64,000 nucleotides of DNA, taken from Luteimonas viscosa. GTDB lineage: Bacteria; Pseudomonadota; Gammaproteobacteria; Xanthomonadales; Xanthomonadaceae. Both the position numbers and the translations under genes were made by a program. This document shows positions 54,362 to 63,397 of the stretch, piece after piece. Each line of letters begins with the position of its first letter. Positions within the stretch are counted from its first letter, which is position 1. Below the pieces are notes generated by a model that saw nothing but the letters and a program-made list of their open reading frames with translations, did no database searches and had not been told where the DNA came from. The stretch spans positions 1,157,248 through 1,221,247 of the forward strand of contig NZ_VTFT01000001.1 in NCBI RefSeq assembly GCF_008244685.1, in the 5' to 3' direction.

Positions 54362-54513
54362 GCGGGCCGCCGTGGTCGCCGCGGCGACGGCGAGCCGTGT
54401 CCTGACGACCGCACCGGCACCACGCGGCTGCCGGTTCGCCATGTACACGCGAAGACCCCACCCTGCCGCATTGCGGACAGAGGGGGAGCACCACGACGTC
54501 AAATCGAGCCCCG

Positions 54514-54539
54514 GATTTCTCGCTTCGCTCGAAATGACA
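54514..54539. repeat. GTCAT-family repeat, single arm (copy D)
   Basis: GATTTCTCGCTTCGCTCGAA followed by ATGACA equals one arm of the repeat at 42056. No good opposite arm is nearby, so it is a half copy. Confidence 0.8.
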
Positions 54540-54550
54540 ATCCCGGGCTG

Positions 54551-54904
54551 CTACGGCGACGGCTCGACCAGCACCTCGCCATCCCTCACCTCCACCGCCA
54601 CCGACCGCAGCGCCTCGCCCCTGCACGGACCCGCGACGCACTCGCCCCGGCCGAGTTCGAAAGTCGCGCCATGCGCGGCGCACACCAGCAGGCCGTCCTT
54701 CGTCTTCAGGAACTGGCCCGGCGACCAGTCGAGGCGACGGCCGGCATGCGGGCAGACGTTGAACCAGGCGCGCACCTGGCCGCCCTCGCGGTACAGCAGC
54801 AGCGACTCGGCGTCGCCGTCGATCGCCGCCTCGACCTCGGCGAAGCCGCCGTCGGGGATGGCGTCGAGCGCGATCAGGAAAAGATGCGGCGCGGAACTGG
54901 TCAT
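54551..54904 (-). CDS. small Rieske [2Fe-2S] protein
   Basis: 117 residues with the Rieske cluster ligands in NVCPHAGRRLDW and LVCAAHGATFELG (Cys-x-His and Cys-x2-His). The domain alone, without a catalytic oxygenase part, is typical of NirD/biphenyl-type ferredoxins. An electron-carrier role is likely but no partner reductase or oxygenase is adjacent. Confidence 0.88.
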   Translation of the reverse strand: MTSSAPHLFLIALDAIPDGGFAEVEAAIDGDAESLLLYREGGQVRAWFNVCPHAGRRLDWSPGQFLKTKDGLLVCAAHGATFELGRGECVAGPCRGEALRSVAVEVRDGEVLVEPSP

Positions 54905-55011
54905 CGCACTGGCTCGTGTCGCTCGTTCATGGCGGTGGTTTAACGAACTTGTTACAACTTGGTGAAGGCTGGGGACGATACTGGACGCCCCCGCATTGTC
55001 TCACTCCGCCG

Positions 55012-55308
55012 ATGTCCTCCGTCTTCTTCCGCACCCTCCACGCCCGCTACGATGCCTCGGCGCTGCGCGGACTGTTCACGCCCCGCAAGCCGCGCAATCC
55101 GCTGCTGCGCGTGGTGCTGGGCCTGGTCGGCATCGCGATCCTCGCGGTCCTGCTGGTGGTCGGCCTGTTCGTCGGCGCGGCGATGGTGACGTTCGGGCTG
55201 CTGCGTGCCGCGCTGCGTGGACGCAGGCCGGCTTCCGCGAAGCGCGCGGACGTGCTCGACGCCGAGTACCGGATCGTGTCCAAGCCCGGCCAGCCCGCGC
55301 TGCGCTGA
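55012..55308 (+). CDS. small single-span membrane protein
   Basis: 98 residues with one long hydrophobic segment (residues ~33-62, VVLGLVGIAILAVLLVVGLF) between a basic N-terminus and a basic C-terminal tail (ALRGRRPASAKRADVLDAEY). No family recognised. It ends five bases before the FAH-family gene, with which it is probably cotranscribed. Confidence 0.65.
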   Translation: MSSVFFRTLHARYDASALRGLFTPRKPRNPLLRVVLGLVGIAILAVLLVVGLFVGAAMVTFGLLRAALRGRRPASAKRADVLDAEYRIVSKPGQPALR

Positions 55309-55313
55309 ACCGC

Positions 55314-56033
55314 ATGCAGGTGCACGACGTCGTTGAAGCGGCGCCGGTCCCCCGCGTCCCGGTGCGTGGCGGCGGCATGTTCCCGGTGCACCGCATCTAC
55401 TGCGTGGGTCGCAACTTCGCCGACCACGCACGCGAGATGGGCGCCACCGCCCCCGCCTCGAAAGCCGAACGCGGCACGCCGGTGTTTTTCCACAAGCCGG
55501 CGGACGCGCTCGTGACCGGTGGCGGATTCGACTATCCGCCCGCCACGCAGGATCTGCACCACGAAGTGGAGCTGGTGGTGGCGCTCGGCCGCGACGCCCC
55601 GCCCGGCGAACTGCCGGTGGACGATGCGGCCGCGCTCGTGTTCGGCTACGGCATCGGCCTCGACCTCACCCGACGGGACCTGCAGGCCGCCGCCAAGGCC
55701 AAGGGCCTGCCCTGGGATACCGGCAAGGGTTTCGACCAGTCCGCGCCCGTCAGCGAACTGGTGCCGGCGGCCGACGTGGGAGACCTCGCGCCGCGCCTGC
55801 TGTCGCTGGACGTCAACGGCGAGCGCCGCCAGCAGGCCACGCTCGACCAGCTGATCTGGGACGTACCCGAGATCCTGCACGAGCTCTCGAAGCTCTATGC
55901 GCTGCGTGCGGGCGACCTGGTGTTCATGGGGACGCCCGCCGGCGTGGCCGCGCTGCATCCGGGCGACGAATGCGTCGCGCGCCTGGACGAACTGCTGGAA
56001 CTGCGTTGCCACGTCCGCGACGCGGGCGCATAG
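55314..56033 (+). CDS. fumarylacetoacetate hydrolase-family protein
   Basis: 239 residues. [40 protein letters not shown] (Glu metal ligands), [21 protein letters not shown] and [15 protein letters not shown] define the FAH superfamily near YcgM/fumarylpyruvate hydrolase. Cleaves or decarboxylates beta-diketo acids with a divalent metal. ATG at 55314 is taken; a second Met at residue 22 is possible and closer to the usual family length. Confidence 0.88.
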   Translation: MQVHDVVEAAPVPRVPVRGGGMFPVHRIYCVGRNFADHAREMGATAPASKAERGTPVFFHKPADALVTGGGFDYPPATQDLHHEVELVVALGRDAPPGELPVDDAAALVFGYGIGLDLTRRDLQAAAKAKGLPWDTGKGFDQSAPVSELVPAADVGDLAPRLLSLDVNGERRQQATLDQLIWDVPEILHELSKLYALRAGDLVFMGTPAGVAALHPGDECVARLDELLELRCHVRDAGA

Positions 56034-56082
56034 TGGCCGCGGCCCGCGGCGGCCAGCCTGCCTCACCCCGAAGGAGTCTGCG

Positions 56083-56493
56083 ATGGGCATGATCAGCGAG
56101 TTCCGTGAGTTCGCGATGCGCGGCAACGTCATCGACCTCGCCGTGGGCGTCGTCATCGGCGCCGCGTTCGGCAAGATCGTCACCTCGCTGGTGGAAAACG
56201 TGATCATGCCGCCGGTCGGGATGCTGCTGGGCGGCGTCGATTTCGCCGACATGGGCTGGACCCTGCGCGAGGCGACCGTCAACGCGGCAGGGGAGGAAGT
56301 CCCGGCGGTCGTGCTCGGGTACGGCGCGTTCGTCAATACGGTGATCCAGTTCGTCATCATCGCTTTCGCCATTTTCCTGCTGGTGCGCACGATCAACCGC
56401 TTCCACCGCAAGCCGGCAGAACCGGAGGCCCCGGCCGCACCGCCGGAGGACGTGGTGCTGCTGCGCGAGATCCGCGACCTGCTGCGTCGCTGA
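56083..56493 (+). CDS. mscL: large-conductance mechanosensitive channel
   Basis: 136 residues. [20 protein letters not shown] and [20 protein letters not shown] form the first helix, and [20 protein letters not shown] the second. The cytoplasmic end [13 protein letters not shown] is the C-terminal bundle. Opens on membrane stretch to release solutes. AAGGAG ribosome site upstream. Confidence 0.96.
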   Translation: MGMISEFREFAMRGNVIDLAVGVVIGAAFGKIVTSLVENVIMPPVGMLLGGVDFADMGWTLREATVNAAGEEVPAVVLGYGAFVNTVIQFVIIAFAIFLLVRTINRFHRKPAEPEAPAAPPEDVVLLREIRDLLRR

Positions 56494-56570
56494 CACGCGA
56501 CTTCCCGCACATCCCCGCCGCGCCGCCGGCCTGTAGGCTGGCGGCTTCGCCGCGTCCGGAATCCAGATCC

Positions 56571-57971
56571 ATGCGCCTTGCGTCCCTCGTGCTCGCCTGC
56601 CTGCTGCCCGCCGCTGCGTCCGCCGCCGAACCCACGCGCATCCCCGATGCAGCATTCGAGATCGCGGGCACCCTGCGCGAGCGCGCGCTCGCCGACGACA
56701 CCGCATGGACCCTGGTCGAGTCGCTCACCACGGAGATCGGCCCGCGCCTGCCGGGCAGCGAGGCCGACGCGCGCGCGGTGGCCTGGGCGCAGGCGAAGCT
56801 GCGCGCGCTGGGCTACGACCGGGTGTGGACCGAGCCGGTGCGCTTTCCCACCTGGGAACGCCGCAGCGAACGCGCCGAGGTGCTGGGCGACCACGCGCAG
56901 CCGCTGCTGGTGACCGCCCTGGGCGGCAGCCCGGGCGGCACGGTGGACGCGGAGATCGTGCGCTTCGACAGTTTCGAGGCGCTCCAGGCCGCGCCCGCCG
57001 GTTCGCTCGACGGCAGGATCGCGTTCGTCGACCACGACATGGAGCGCACGCGCGACGGCAGCGGCTACGGCAAGGCCGGCGCGGTACGCAGCCGCGGCCC
57101 TTCGGAGGCGATCCGCAAGGGCGCGATCGGCTACCTGATGCGCTCGATCGGCACCAGCCCGCACCGGGTGGCGAACACCGGCATCACCCGCTTCGACGAG
57201 GGGCTGGAGCCGATCCCGTCCGCCGCCCTGTCGCTGGTGGATGCCGACCAGCTGACGCGCCTGCTTCGGCGCGGCCCGGTGCGCGTGCGCCTCGCGCTGG
57301 ACTGCGGCTGGACCGGCGCCGAATACACCTCGCACAACGTGATCGGCGAGATCACCGGGCGCGAGGCGCCGGACGAGGTGGTGCTGATCGCCGGCCACCT
57401 CGATTCGTGGGACCTGGGCACCGGCGCGATCGACGATGCCTCGGGCGTCGGCATCACCATGGCCGCCGGCCACCTGATCGGCCAGTTGCCGCAGCGGCCG
57501 CGCCGCACGATCCGCGTGGTGGCCTTCGCCAACGAGGAACAGGGCCTGATCGGCGCGCGCGAATATGCGCGCCGGCATGCGGACGCGGTGTCGAACCACG
57601 TGCTCGCCGCCGAGAGCGACTTCGGCGCCGGGCGCATCTACGGCTTCAGCACCGGCGCACCGGCGCACGCACAGGCGGCCTCGCAGCGCATCGCCGAAGC
57701 GCTCGCACCGCTGGGCATCGAACACCTGCCGGGCAAGGGCGGACCCGGCCCGGACATCTCGCCGCTGGCGGCGATCGGCGGCACCTGGGCCTGGCTGGGC
57801 CAGGACGGCAGCGGGTACTTCGACCTGCACCACAACGCCGACGACACCCTCGACAAGATCGATCCCGACGCGCTGGCGCAGAACGTCGCCGCCTACGCGG
57901 TGTTCGCGTGGCTCGCGGCCGAAGCCGAAGGTGATTTCGGCAGCGCGCCGAAGGCGGCCGCGACGCCCTGA
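56571..57971 (+). CDS. secreted M28 aminopeptidase/carboxypeptidase Q-like
   Basis: 466 residues, signal peptide (cleavage after AAASA). PA-like insert at ~130-220, then the zinc-dependent M28 core: [38 protein letters not shown], and [13 protein letters not shown]. Metal ligands His, Asp, Glu, Asp and His are all visible. A periplasmic or secreted peptidase, probably releasing single amino acids from dipeptides or peptide ends. Confidence 0.9.
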   Translation: MRLASLVLACLLPAAASAAEPTRIPDAAFEIAGTLRERALADDTAWTLVESLTTEIGPRLPGSEADARAVAWAQAKLRALGYDRVWTEPVRFPTWERRSERAEVLGDHAQPLLVTALGGSPGGTVDAEIVRFDSFEALQAAPAGSLDGRIAFVDHDMERTRDGSGYGKAGAVRSRGPSEAIRKGAIGYLMRSIGTSPHRVANTGITRFDEGLEPIPSAALSLVDADQLTRLLRRGPVRVRLALDCGWTGAEYTSHNVIGEITGREAPDEVVLIAGHLDSWDLGTGAIDDASGVGITMAAGHLIGQLPQRPRRTIRVVAFANEEQGLIGAREYARRHADAVSNHVLAAESDFGAGRIYGFSTGAPAHAQAASQRIAEALAPLGIEHLPGKGGPGPDISPLAAIGGTWAWLGQDGSGYFDLHHNADDTLDKIDPDALAQNVAAYAVFAWLAAEAEGDFGSAPKAAATP

Positions 57972-58150
57972 TGGGCCGCGTTTCGCAGCGGCGACCCGTA
58001 CACGGAGCCTCCGCCGGGCCTTCAGGCGCCGGGCGCACACCCGCAGGCGGCCACGTCGTCCGGACGTGATCCGGATGGCGGCAAAACACGAATGCGCGCG
58101 TGACCTCGCGCTATGCGAATTCGTATTCGAACTATTCCAGACACTGCGCA

Positions 58151-58178
58151 GGTGACCCGGTACGCTCGCGGTGTCACC
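58151..58178. promoter_or_regulatory. inverted repeat upstream of GH97 gene
   Basis: GGTGAC (58151-58156) and GTCACC (58173-58178) separated by 16 bases, ending 17 bases before the ATG. Could be an operator or an mRNA hairpin near the ribosome site; evidence is symmetry only. Confidence 0.35.
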
Positions 58179-58195
58179 CGGGTAGAGGATTCGCC

Positions 58196-60178
58196 ATGCG
58201 CGGCCACGCCACGTTGCTCCTGCTCTTGTTGCTGGCCGTGGCCAGCCTCGCACACGCGGAGGCCGCCGAACCCCTGCAGCTGCGATCGCCCGCCGGCACG
58301 GCCTCGGCGTCGCTGACGCTGGACGAGGCGGGCCAGCCACGACTTTCGGTGTCCTGGCGCGATGAGCCGGTCCTGCTGCCGTCGCCGCTCGGCGCGCAGT
58401 TCGCCGACGACCGCCTCGAACGCGACCTGCGCATCACCGGCACCCGCACGCGCGAACACGACGCACGCTACCGCTTCGTCGCCGGCAAGGCGCGCGAGGG
58501 CCGCGACCACTACCGCGAACTGGAGGTCGACCTGGCCGACGCGCAGGGGCGCACGCTCGGCCTGGTACTGCGCGCCTACGACGACGGCATCGCCTTCCGC
58601 TACCGGCTGCCGCTGCCGGCGCAGGGCGACCTGCTGGTCCGGCAGGACCTGACCGGCTACCTGTTCCCGCGCGACTACCGCTGCTGGTCGTTCAACGTCG
58701 GCCGCTTCAATACCCCGCACGAGGGCGAGTTCGATCCGATCCAGGCCTCGAAGATCCGGCCGATGCACCTGATCGACCTGCCGCTGGTGTGCGAGACCGG
58801 ACGCGGACAGGCGACCTTCGCCATCGCCGAGGCCGACCTCGACCGGTACGCGGCGTTCTACCTGTCCGGCCGTGGCGATGGCCGGCTGGGACTCGATACC
58901 CGCCTCTCGCCACGACACGACACGCCGGAGTTCGCCGTGCGCATCCCGCGCGCCGAGGTCGCCGCAGGCGGGCACCTCACGCCATGGCGCGTGCTGATGC
59001 TCGGCGACTCGCCCGGCGCGCTGGTGGAATCGAACCTGATCGCACACCTCAATCCGCCGACTCCGATCGAGGACACGTCGTGGATCGTTCCCGGCAAGAG
59101 CGCGTGGGACTGGTGGTCCGGCAGCGTGGCGCCGGACGTGCCGGAGCCCGGCATGAACACCGCGACCATGCGCCGCTACATCGACCACGCCGCGGACATG
59201 CAGCTCGACTACATGCTGATCGATGCCGGCTGGTACCCGGGCAGCAGCGGCGGCGACCTGTGGGACCCGTCCGCCGATGCAGGCCGCACGATCCCGGAGA
59301 TCGACATGCCCGCACTGCTGGCGCATGCGCGCGAGCGCGGCGTCGGCATCTGGCTGTGGGTACACTTCAAGGCGCTCGACACGCGCATGGACGAGCTGTT
59401 CGCGCTGTATCGCGACTGGGGCGTGAAGGGCGTCAAGATCGACTACATGGACCGCAACGACCAGGAGATGGTCGCCTTCTTCCACCGCATGATGCGCAGC
59501 GCCGCCGAGCACGAACTGATGCTCGACCTGCACGGCGCCTACCGCCCGACCGGCCTCAACCGCACCTGGCCGCACTTCCTCACCCAGGAGGGGGTGCTCG
59601 GCGCCGAGTACAACAAGTGGAGCCGCCGGGTGACGCCCACCCACAACCTCACGCTGCCGTTCACGCGCATGCTGGTGGGGCCGATCGATTACACGCCCGG
59701 CGGCTTCCGCAACACCGCGCCGGAGAAGTTCGAGGCCTCGTTCGTGCGGCCGCAGGTGATGGGCACGCGCCCGCACCAGCTGGCGATGTTCGTGGTCTAC
59801 GAGAGTCCGCTGCAGATGGTGGCCGACAGCCCGGACGTGTACGTCGACGCACCAGGCGCGGACTTCCTCACCCTGGTGCCCACCAGCTGGGACGAGACGC
59901 GCGTGCTGTCGGGTGCCATCGGCGAACACATCGTGGTCGCGCGGCGCCGTAGCGAAGACTGGTACGTGGGGGCGATGACCAACGAAACCGCGCGCACACT
60001 GGAGGTCGACCTGTCGTTCCTCGGCGATGGCCGGTTCGAGGCGACGCTGTGGCAGGATGGCGCCGCACCGACCGACGTGCGTCGCGAGGCGCGCACGCTC
60101 GATGCAGGCGAACGCGCGCTGTCGCTGCAGCTGTCTTCGGGTGGTGGCGCCGCGATCAGGCTGTCCCCGGCGCAGTAG
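58196..60178 (+). CDS. glycoside hydrolase family 97 alpha-glycosidase
   Basis: 660 residues with signal peptide (to about residue 21, SLAHA). N-terminal beta-sandwich (~25-280), TIM barrel (~290-560) and C-terminal sandwich. GH97 motifs: KSAWDWWSGSV, YMLIDAGWYPG, VKGVKIDYMDRNDQEMV, ELMLDLHGAYRPTGLNRTWP, TQEGVLGAEYNKWS. Acts on alpha-glucosides or alpha-galactosides in the periplasm. GVKIDYMDR with Asp at the nucleophile position suggests the retaining (galactosidase-like) branch; Glu in TQEGVLGAEYN supplies acid or metal ligand. Substrate not certain. Confidence 0.9.
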   Translation: MRGHATLLLLLLLAVASLAHAEAAEPLQLRSPAGTASASLTLDEAGQPRLSVSWRDEPVLLPSPLGAQFADDRLERDLRITGTRTREHDARYRFVAGKAREGRDHYRELEVDLADAQGRTLGLVLRAYDDGIAFRYRLPLPAQGDLLVRQDLTGYLFPRDYRCWSFNVGRFNTPHEGEFDPIQASKIRPMHLIDLPLVCETGRGQATFAIAEADLDRYAAFYLSGRGDGRLGLDTRLSPRHDTPEFAVRIPRAEVAAGGHLTPWRVLMLGDSPGALVESNLIAHLNPPTPIEDTSWIVPGKSAWDWWSGSVAPDVPEPGMNTATMRRYIDHAADMQLDYMLIDAGWYPGSSGGDLWDPSADAGRTIPEIDMPALLAHARERGVGIWLWVHFKALDTRMDELFALYRDWGVKGVKIDYMDRNDQEMVAFFHRMMRSAAEHELMLDLHGAYRPTGLNRTWPHFLTQEGVLGAEYNKWSRRVTPTHNLTLPFTRMLVGPIDYTPGGFRNTAPEKFEASFVRPQVMGTRPHQLAMFVVYESPLQMVADSPDVYVDAPGADFLTLVPTSWDETRVLSGAIGEHIVVARRRSEDWYVGAMTNETARTLEVDLSFLGDGRFEATLWQDGAAPTDVRREARTLDAGERALSLQLSSGGGAAIRLSPAQ

Positions 60179-60215
60179 TCCGCAGAAGGTCCCCGCGTGT
60201 TCGGCGGGCACACGA

Positions 60216-61130
60216 TCAGGCCGCTGGCGTCGCGCCGCGCCCGCGCGGTTCCGGTTCGCTGCCGGGCCTCGCCGCACCGTCAGGACTGGTCTCCGCACGG
60301 GTACGCGCCCACTGCGCCAGCAGCACCGCCGTCGCCGCGGCGACGTTGAGGCTTTCCACCGCGCCGGTGCCGGGGATCGACAGGCGCAGGTCGCAGGCCG
60401 CCGCCAGCGCCGTGCCCATGCCCTCTCCCTCGGCACCGAGCACGTAGACCAGTCGCGGTGGCAAGGGCGCGGCGAACACGTCCGTGCCGTCGCGCACCAC
60501 GGTCGCGGCGAGGGTGAAGCCCGCGCCACGCAGGCGCGCGATCGCCTCGGCGTCGGCGCCGAGGCGCACCATCGGCACCGCCTCCGCGCCGCCCTCGGCC
60601 ACACGGGCGGCCGCGCCAGAGAGCGCCAGGGGGGAACGTTCCGCCAGCAGCAATCCCGCGACGCCGAAATGCGCCGACGCCCGCAGGATCGCGCCGAGGT
60701 TGTGCGGGTTGCCGACGCCGTCCAGCCACAGCGCGCAGCAGGGGCCTTCTGGCAGCGCGGCCAGCCAGTCTTCGAGCGTGCGCGGCGATTCGCGCAGCAC
60801 GTCGGCCACCACGCCTTCGTGGTGGGTGCTGGATGCCAGCCGCCTGAGTTCGTCGACATCCTCGACCACGCGGTAGCCGATGCGCTGGGTAACGCACCAT
60901 TTCAGCAGCGGCTGCAGCTGGCCGATGCGCTCCTGCGCCACGTACAGCTTGCGGATCGCCTGCGGCCGGCGCGCGAACACCGCGCGCACCGCGTTCAGGC
61001 CGTACAGGCGCAGCTCGCCGGGCCTGTCCGCGGGCGCGCGTTCCTCGCGGCCCGGCGCCACCGCCTCGCGCGTGCGCGATCCCCAGGGGCTGTCGCGACC
61101 CGGCGACGGCGGCGTGCGCCTGCCCGCCAT
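60216..61130 (-). CDS. TrmH-family (SPOUT) RNA methyltransferase, YfiF-like
   Basis: 304 residues. N-terminal substrate-binding domain (LRLYGLNAVRAVFARRPQAI, THHEGVVADV) and SpoU methylase domain with DGVGNPHNLGAILRASAHFG, YVLGAEGEGM and SIPGTGAVESLNVAAATAVLL (knotted SAM site). Methylates 2'-O of an rRNA or tRNA ribose; the longer N- and C-termini favour YfiF over RlmB. It starts one base after the AGCS symporter stop, so the two are cotranscribed. Confidence 0.88.
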   Translation of the reverse strand: MAGRRTPPSPGRDSPWGSRTREAVAPGREERAPADRPGELRLYGLNAVRAVFARRPQAIRKLYVAQERIGQLQPLLKWCVTQRIGYRVVEDVDELRRLASSTHHEGVVADVLRESPRTLEDWLAALPEGPCCALWLDGVGNPHNLGAILRASAHFGVAGLLLAERSPLALSGAAARVAEGGAEAVPMVRLGADAEAIARLRGAGFTLAATVVRDGTDVFAAPLPPRLVYVLGAEGEGMGTALAAACDLRLSIPGTGAVESLNVAAATAVLLAQWARTRAETSPDGAARPGSEPEPRGRGATPAA

Positions 61131-61131
61131 G

Positions 61132-62565
61132 TCAATCGCGCTTGCGCCAGAAGTCCGCGTTGCGGATGCCGAGCGCGTCCGGATCGAAGGTCGGGTCGAG
61201 CCCCTCCCCCTTCTGCCGCTCGTAGTCGCGCAACGCGGCCAGCGCCGGCTTCTGCAGGATCAGGATCGCGATGATGTTGAGCCAGGCCATCAGCCCGACG
61301 CCGATGTCGCCCAGCGTCCATGCCATCTCCGCGCTCCGCACCGCGCCGAAGGTCACCGCGGCCAGGATCACCAGGCGAAGCAGCAGCGTCAGCCACGGCC
61401 GGTGCACCTTGCGGTTGATGTAAGCGACGTTGGTCTCCGCCATGTAGTAGTAGGCGATGATCGTGGTGAAGGCGAAGAACAGCAGTGCCAGCGCGACGAA
61501 GGCCGCGCCGAAGCCGGGCAGCACCTGCTCCACCGCGTTCTGGGCGAAGCCGGGCCCCACCGCCACGCCGGGCAGCGCCTCGAACAGCATCCCGCCCTCC
61601 GGATCGGTGACGTTGTACATGCCGGTCGACAGGATCATGAAGGCGGTCGCGCTGCACACCAGCAGCGTATCGACGTAGACGGAGAACGCCTGCACGTAGC
61701 CCTGCTTGGCCGGGTGCGAGACCTCGGCCGCGGCGGCGGCGTGCGGGCCGGTGCCCTGCCCGGCCTCGTTGGAATAGATGCCGCGCTTGACGCCCCACTC
61801 GATGGCGAGGCCCAGCACCGCGCCGAACGCGGCCTCCATCCCGAACGCGCTGCGGAACACCAGCAGGAACATCTCCGGGATCTGCGCGTAGTTGAGGAAC
61901 ATGATGACCAGCGCGACCAGGATGTAGGCCAGCGCCATGAACGGCACCACCACCTGCGCGAACGCGGCGATGCGCTTGACCCCGCCGAAGATGATGAAAC
62001 CCAGCGCGATGACCAGGAACGTCGCGGTCGCCACCGGCGGGATGCCCCAGGCATTGGTCATGCTGGCGGCGATGCCGTTGGCCTGCACGCCCGGGAGCAG
62101 GAAGCCGGTGGCCACCACCGTCACCAGCGCGAACAGCCATGCGTACCAGCGCTGGCCCATCGCCTTCTCGATGTAGTACGCGGGACCGCCGCGGTACTGC
62201 CCCTTGTCGTCGGTTTCCTTGTAGATCTGGCCGAGGGTGGATTCGACGTACGCGGTCGACGCGCCCAGGAAGGCGACCACCCACATCCAGAACACAGCCC
62301 CCGGTCCGCCGAAGTAGATCGCCGTCGCCACGCCGGCGATGTTGCCGATGCCCACGCGCCCGGACAGCGACAGCGCCAGCGCCTGGAATGGCGAGACGCC
62401 GGCAGCGGACTTCTCGCCCGACAGCATCAGCCGGATCATCTCGGGCAGGCCGCGCACCTGCAGGAAGCGCGTGCGGATAGAGAAATACAGGCCCGCGCCA
62501 AGGCACAGCAAGATCAGCGGAGGGCTCCAGATCCAGCTGTTGAGGGTGTTGACGATCTGTTCCAA
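61132..62565 (-). CDS. AGCS sodium:alanine/glycine symporter
   Basis: 477 residues, about ten to eleven membrane segments. AGCS features: LYFSIRTRFLQVRGLPEM, GRVGIGNIAGVATAIYFGGP, QYRGGPAYYIEKAM, GIYSNEAGQGTGPHAAAAAE. A TTG start at 62565 is chosen because no Met precedes the conserved EQIVNTLNSWIW and AAGGGG lies nine bases upstream. Imports alanine or glycine with sodium across the inner membrane. Confidence 0.9.
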   Translation of the reverse strand: MEQIVNTLNSWIWSPPLILLCLGAGLYFSIRTRFLQVRGLPEMIRLMLSGEKSAAGVSPFQALALSLSGRVGIGNIAGVATAIYFGGPGAVFWMWVVAFLGASTAYVESTLGQIYKETDDKGQYRGGPAYYIEKAMGQRWYAWLFALVTVVATGFLLPGVQANGIAASMTNAWGIPPVATATFLVIALGFIIFGGVKRIAAFAQVVVPFMALAYILVALVIMFLNYAQIPEMFLLVFRSAFGMEAAFGAVLGLAIEWGVKRGIYSNEAGQGTGPHAAAAAEVSHPAKQGYVQAFSVYVDTLLVCSATAFMILSTGMYNVTDPEGGMLFEALPGVAVGPGFAQNAVEQVLPGFGAAFVALALLFFAFTTIIAYYYMAETNVAYINRKVHRPWLTLLLRLVILAAVTFGAVRSAEMAWTLGDIGVGLMAWLNIIAILILQKPALAALRDYERQKGEGLDPTFDPDALGIRNADFWRKRD

Positions 62566-62773
62566 CGCACGTTCCCCTTGCTTCGGATGGAGGTCGGGCA
62601 GCCGGCGCGCGGCTGGCGGACCGCCTGATTCTGACCCATCGGCCCGAAAACGCGAAGCGGCCGGCGGGCGCAGCGCGGTCTGCGCTGGGCGCAATCGCGG
62701 CCAGGAGAGGCTGTCGCCGGATGCAGGAGCGGCGGATTCGTCCCGGGAAACCGCACTTCGCCCCGGCGCCGCC

Positions 62774-63331
62774 TCAACCCTGGCCGGGAGAGGACGAGGA
62801 CGAGGACAGCCGCGCGAACACGCGCAGGTCGTGCAGTCTCCCGCGCTTGCGCACCGCGCTGCGCAACACGCCTTCCTCGACGAAGCCGTTGCGCAGCAGC
62901 ACGCGCGCCGATGCGGTGTTGAAGTCGAGCACGCTCGCCTGCAGGCGCAACACGCCGAGCATGTCCATCACCCACGGCGCGAACGCCGAGACCACGCGCG
63001 TCATGTGGCCACGCCCCCAATGCTCGCGGCCCAGCCAGTAGCCCAGTTCCGCACCGACCTCCCGCTCGCCTGCGAGCCGGCGCGCACCGATGCCGCCACA
63101 GGCCTCGCCGTCGATCTAGATCGCGAACACCGGTGCGGACAGGTCCACCACCCGCCCGGCGAGGAAGGCCTCGCCATCGGCGCGGGTGTAGGGAAACGGG
63201 AAACGGTCGCTGGTCCCGCGCGAGACCTGCGCATCGTTCGCGTGGCGCAGCAGCGCATGGAGGTCGGCCGCGCGCCAGGCGCGCAGGCGGATGCGGTGAT
63301 CTATTGCGGGAATCGACGGGGACACGGTCAA
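62774..63331 (-). pseudogene. GNAT acetyltransferase interrupted by an amber codon
   Basis: One open frame of RimJ/RimL-type GNAT sequence runs through this span except for a TAG at 63116-63118, within SAPVFAI-stop-IDGEACGGIG. Upstream: HRIRLRAWRAADLHALLRHA; downstream: LGYWLGREHWGRGHMTRVVS (acetyl-CoA site) and NGFVEEGVLRSAVRKRG. A TTG at 63331 with GGAGG seven bases upstream is the best start. The stop replaces a residue that is usually Glu or another polar residue (GAG or CAG to TAG). No frameshift is needed. Either a recent pseudogene or a sequencing error. Confidence 0.82.
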
Positions 63332-63397
63332 TGCACACCCTCCTCGGGCGAGCACCCCGCCCGGCAGACATCGTCCCAGGTATCTGCGGCCAGCGCC

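Noticed and set aside
63116..63118. TAG in the GNAT gene as a recoded sense codon
   Set aside because: No sign of pyrrolysine genes or suppressor tRNA in the window; a nonsense mutation or base-call error is simpler.
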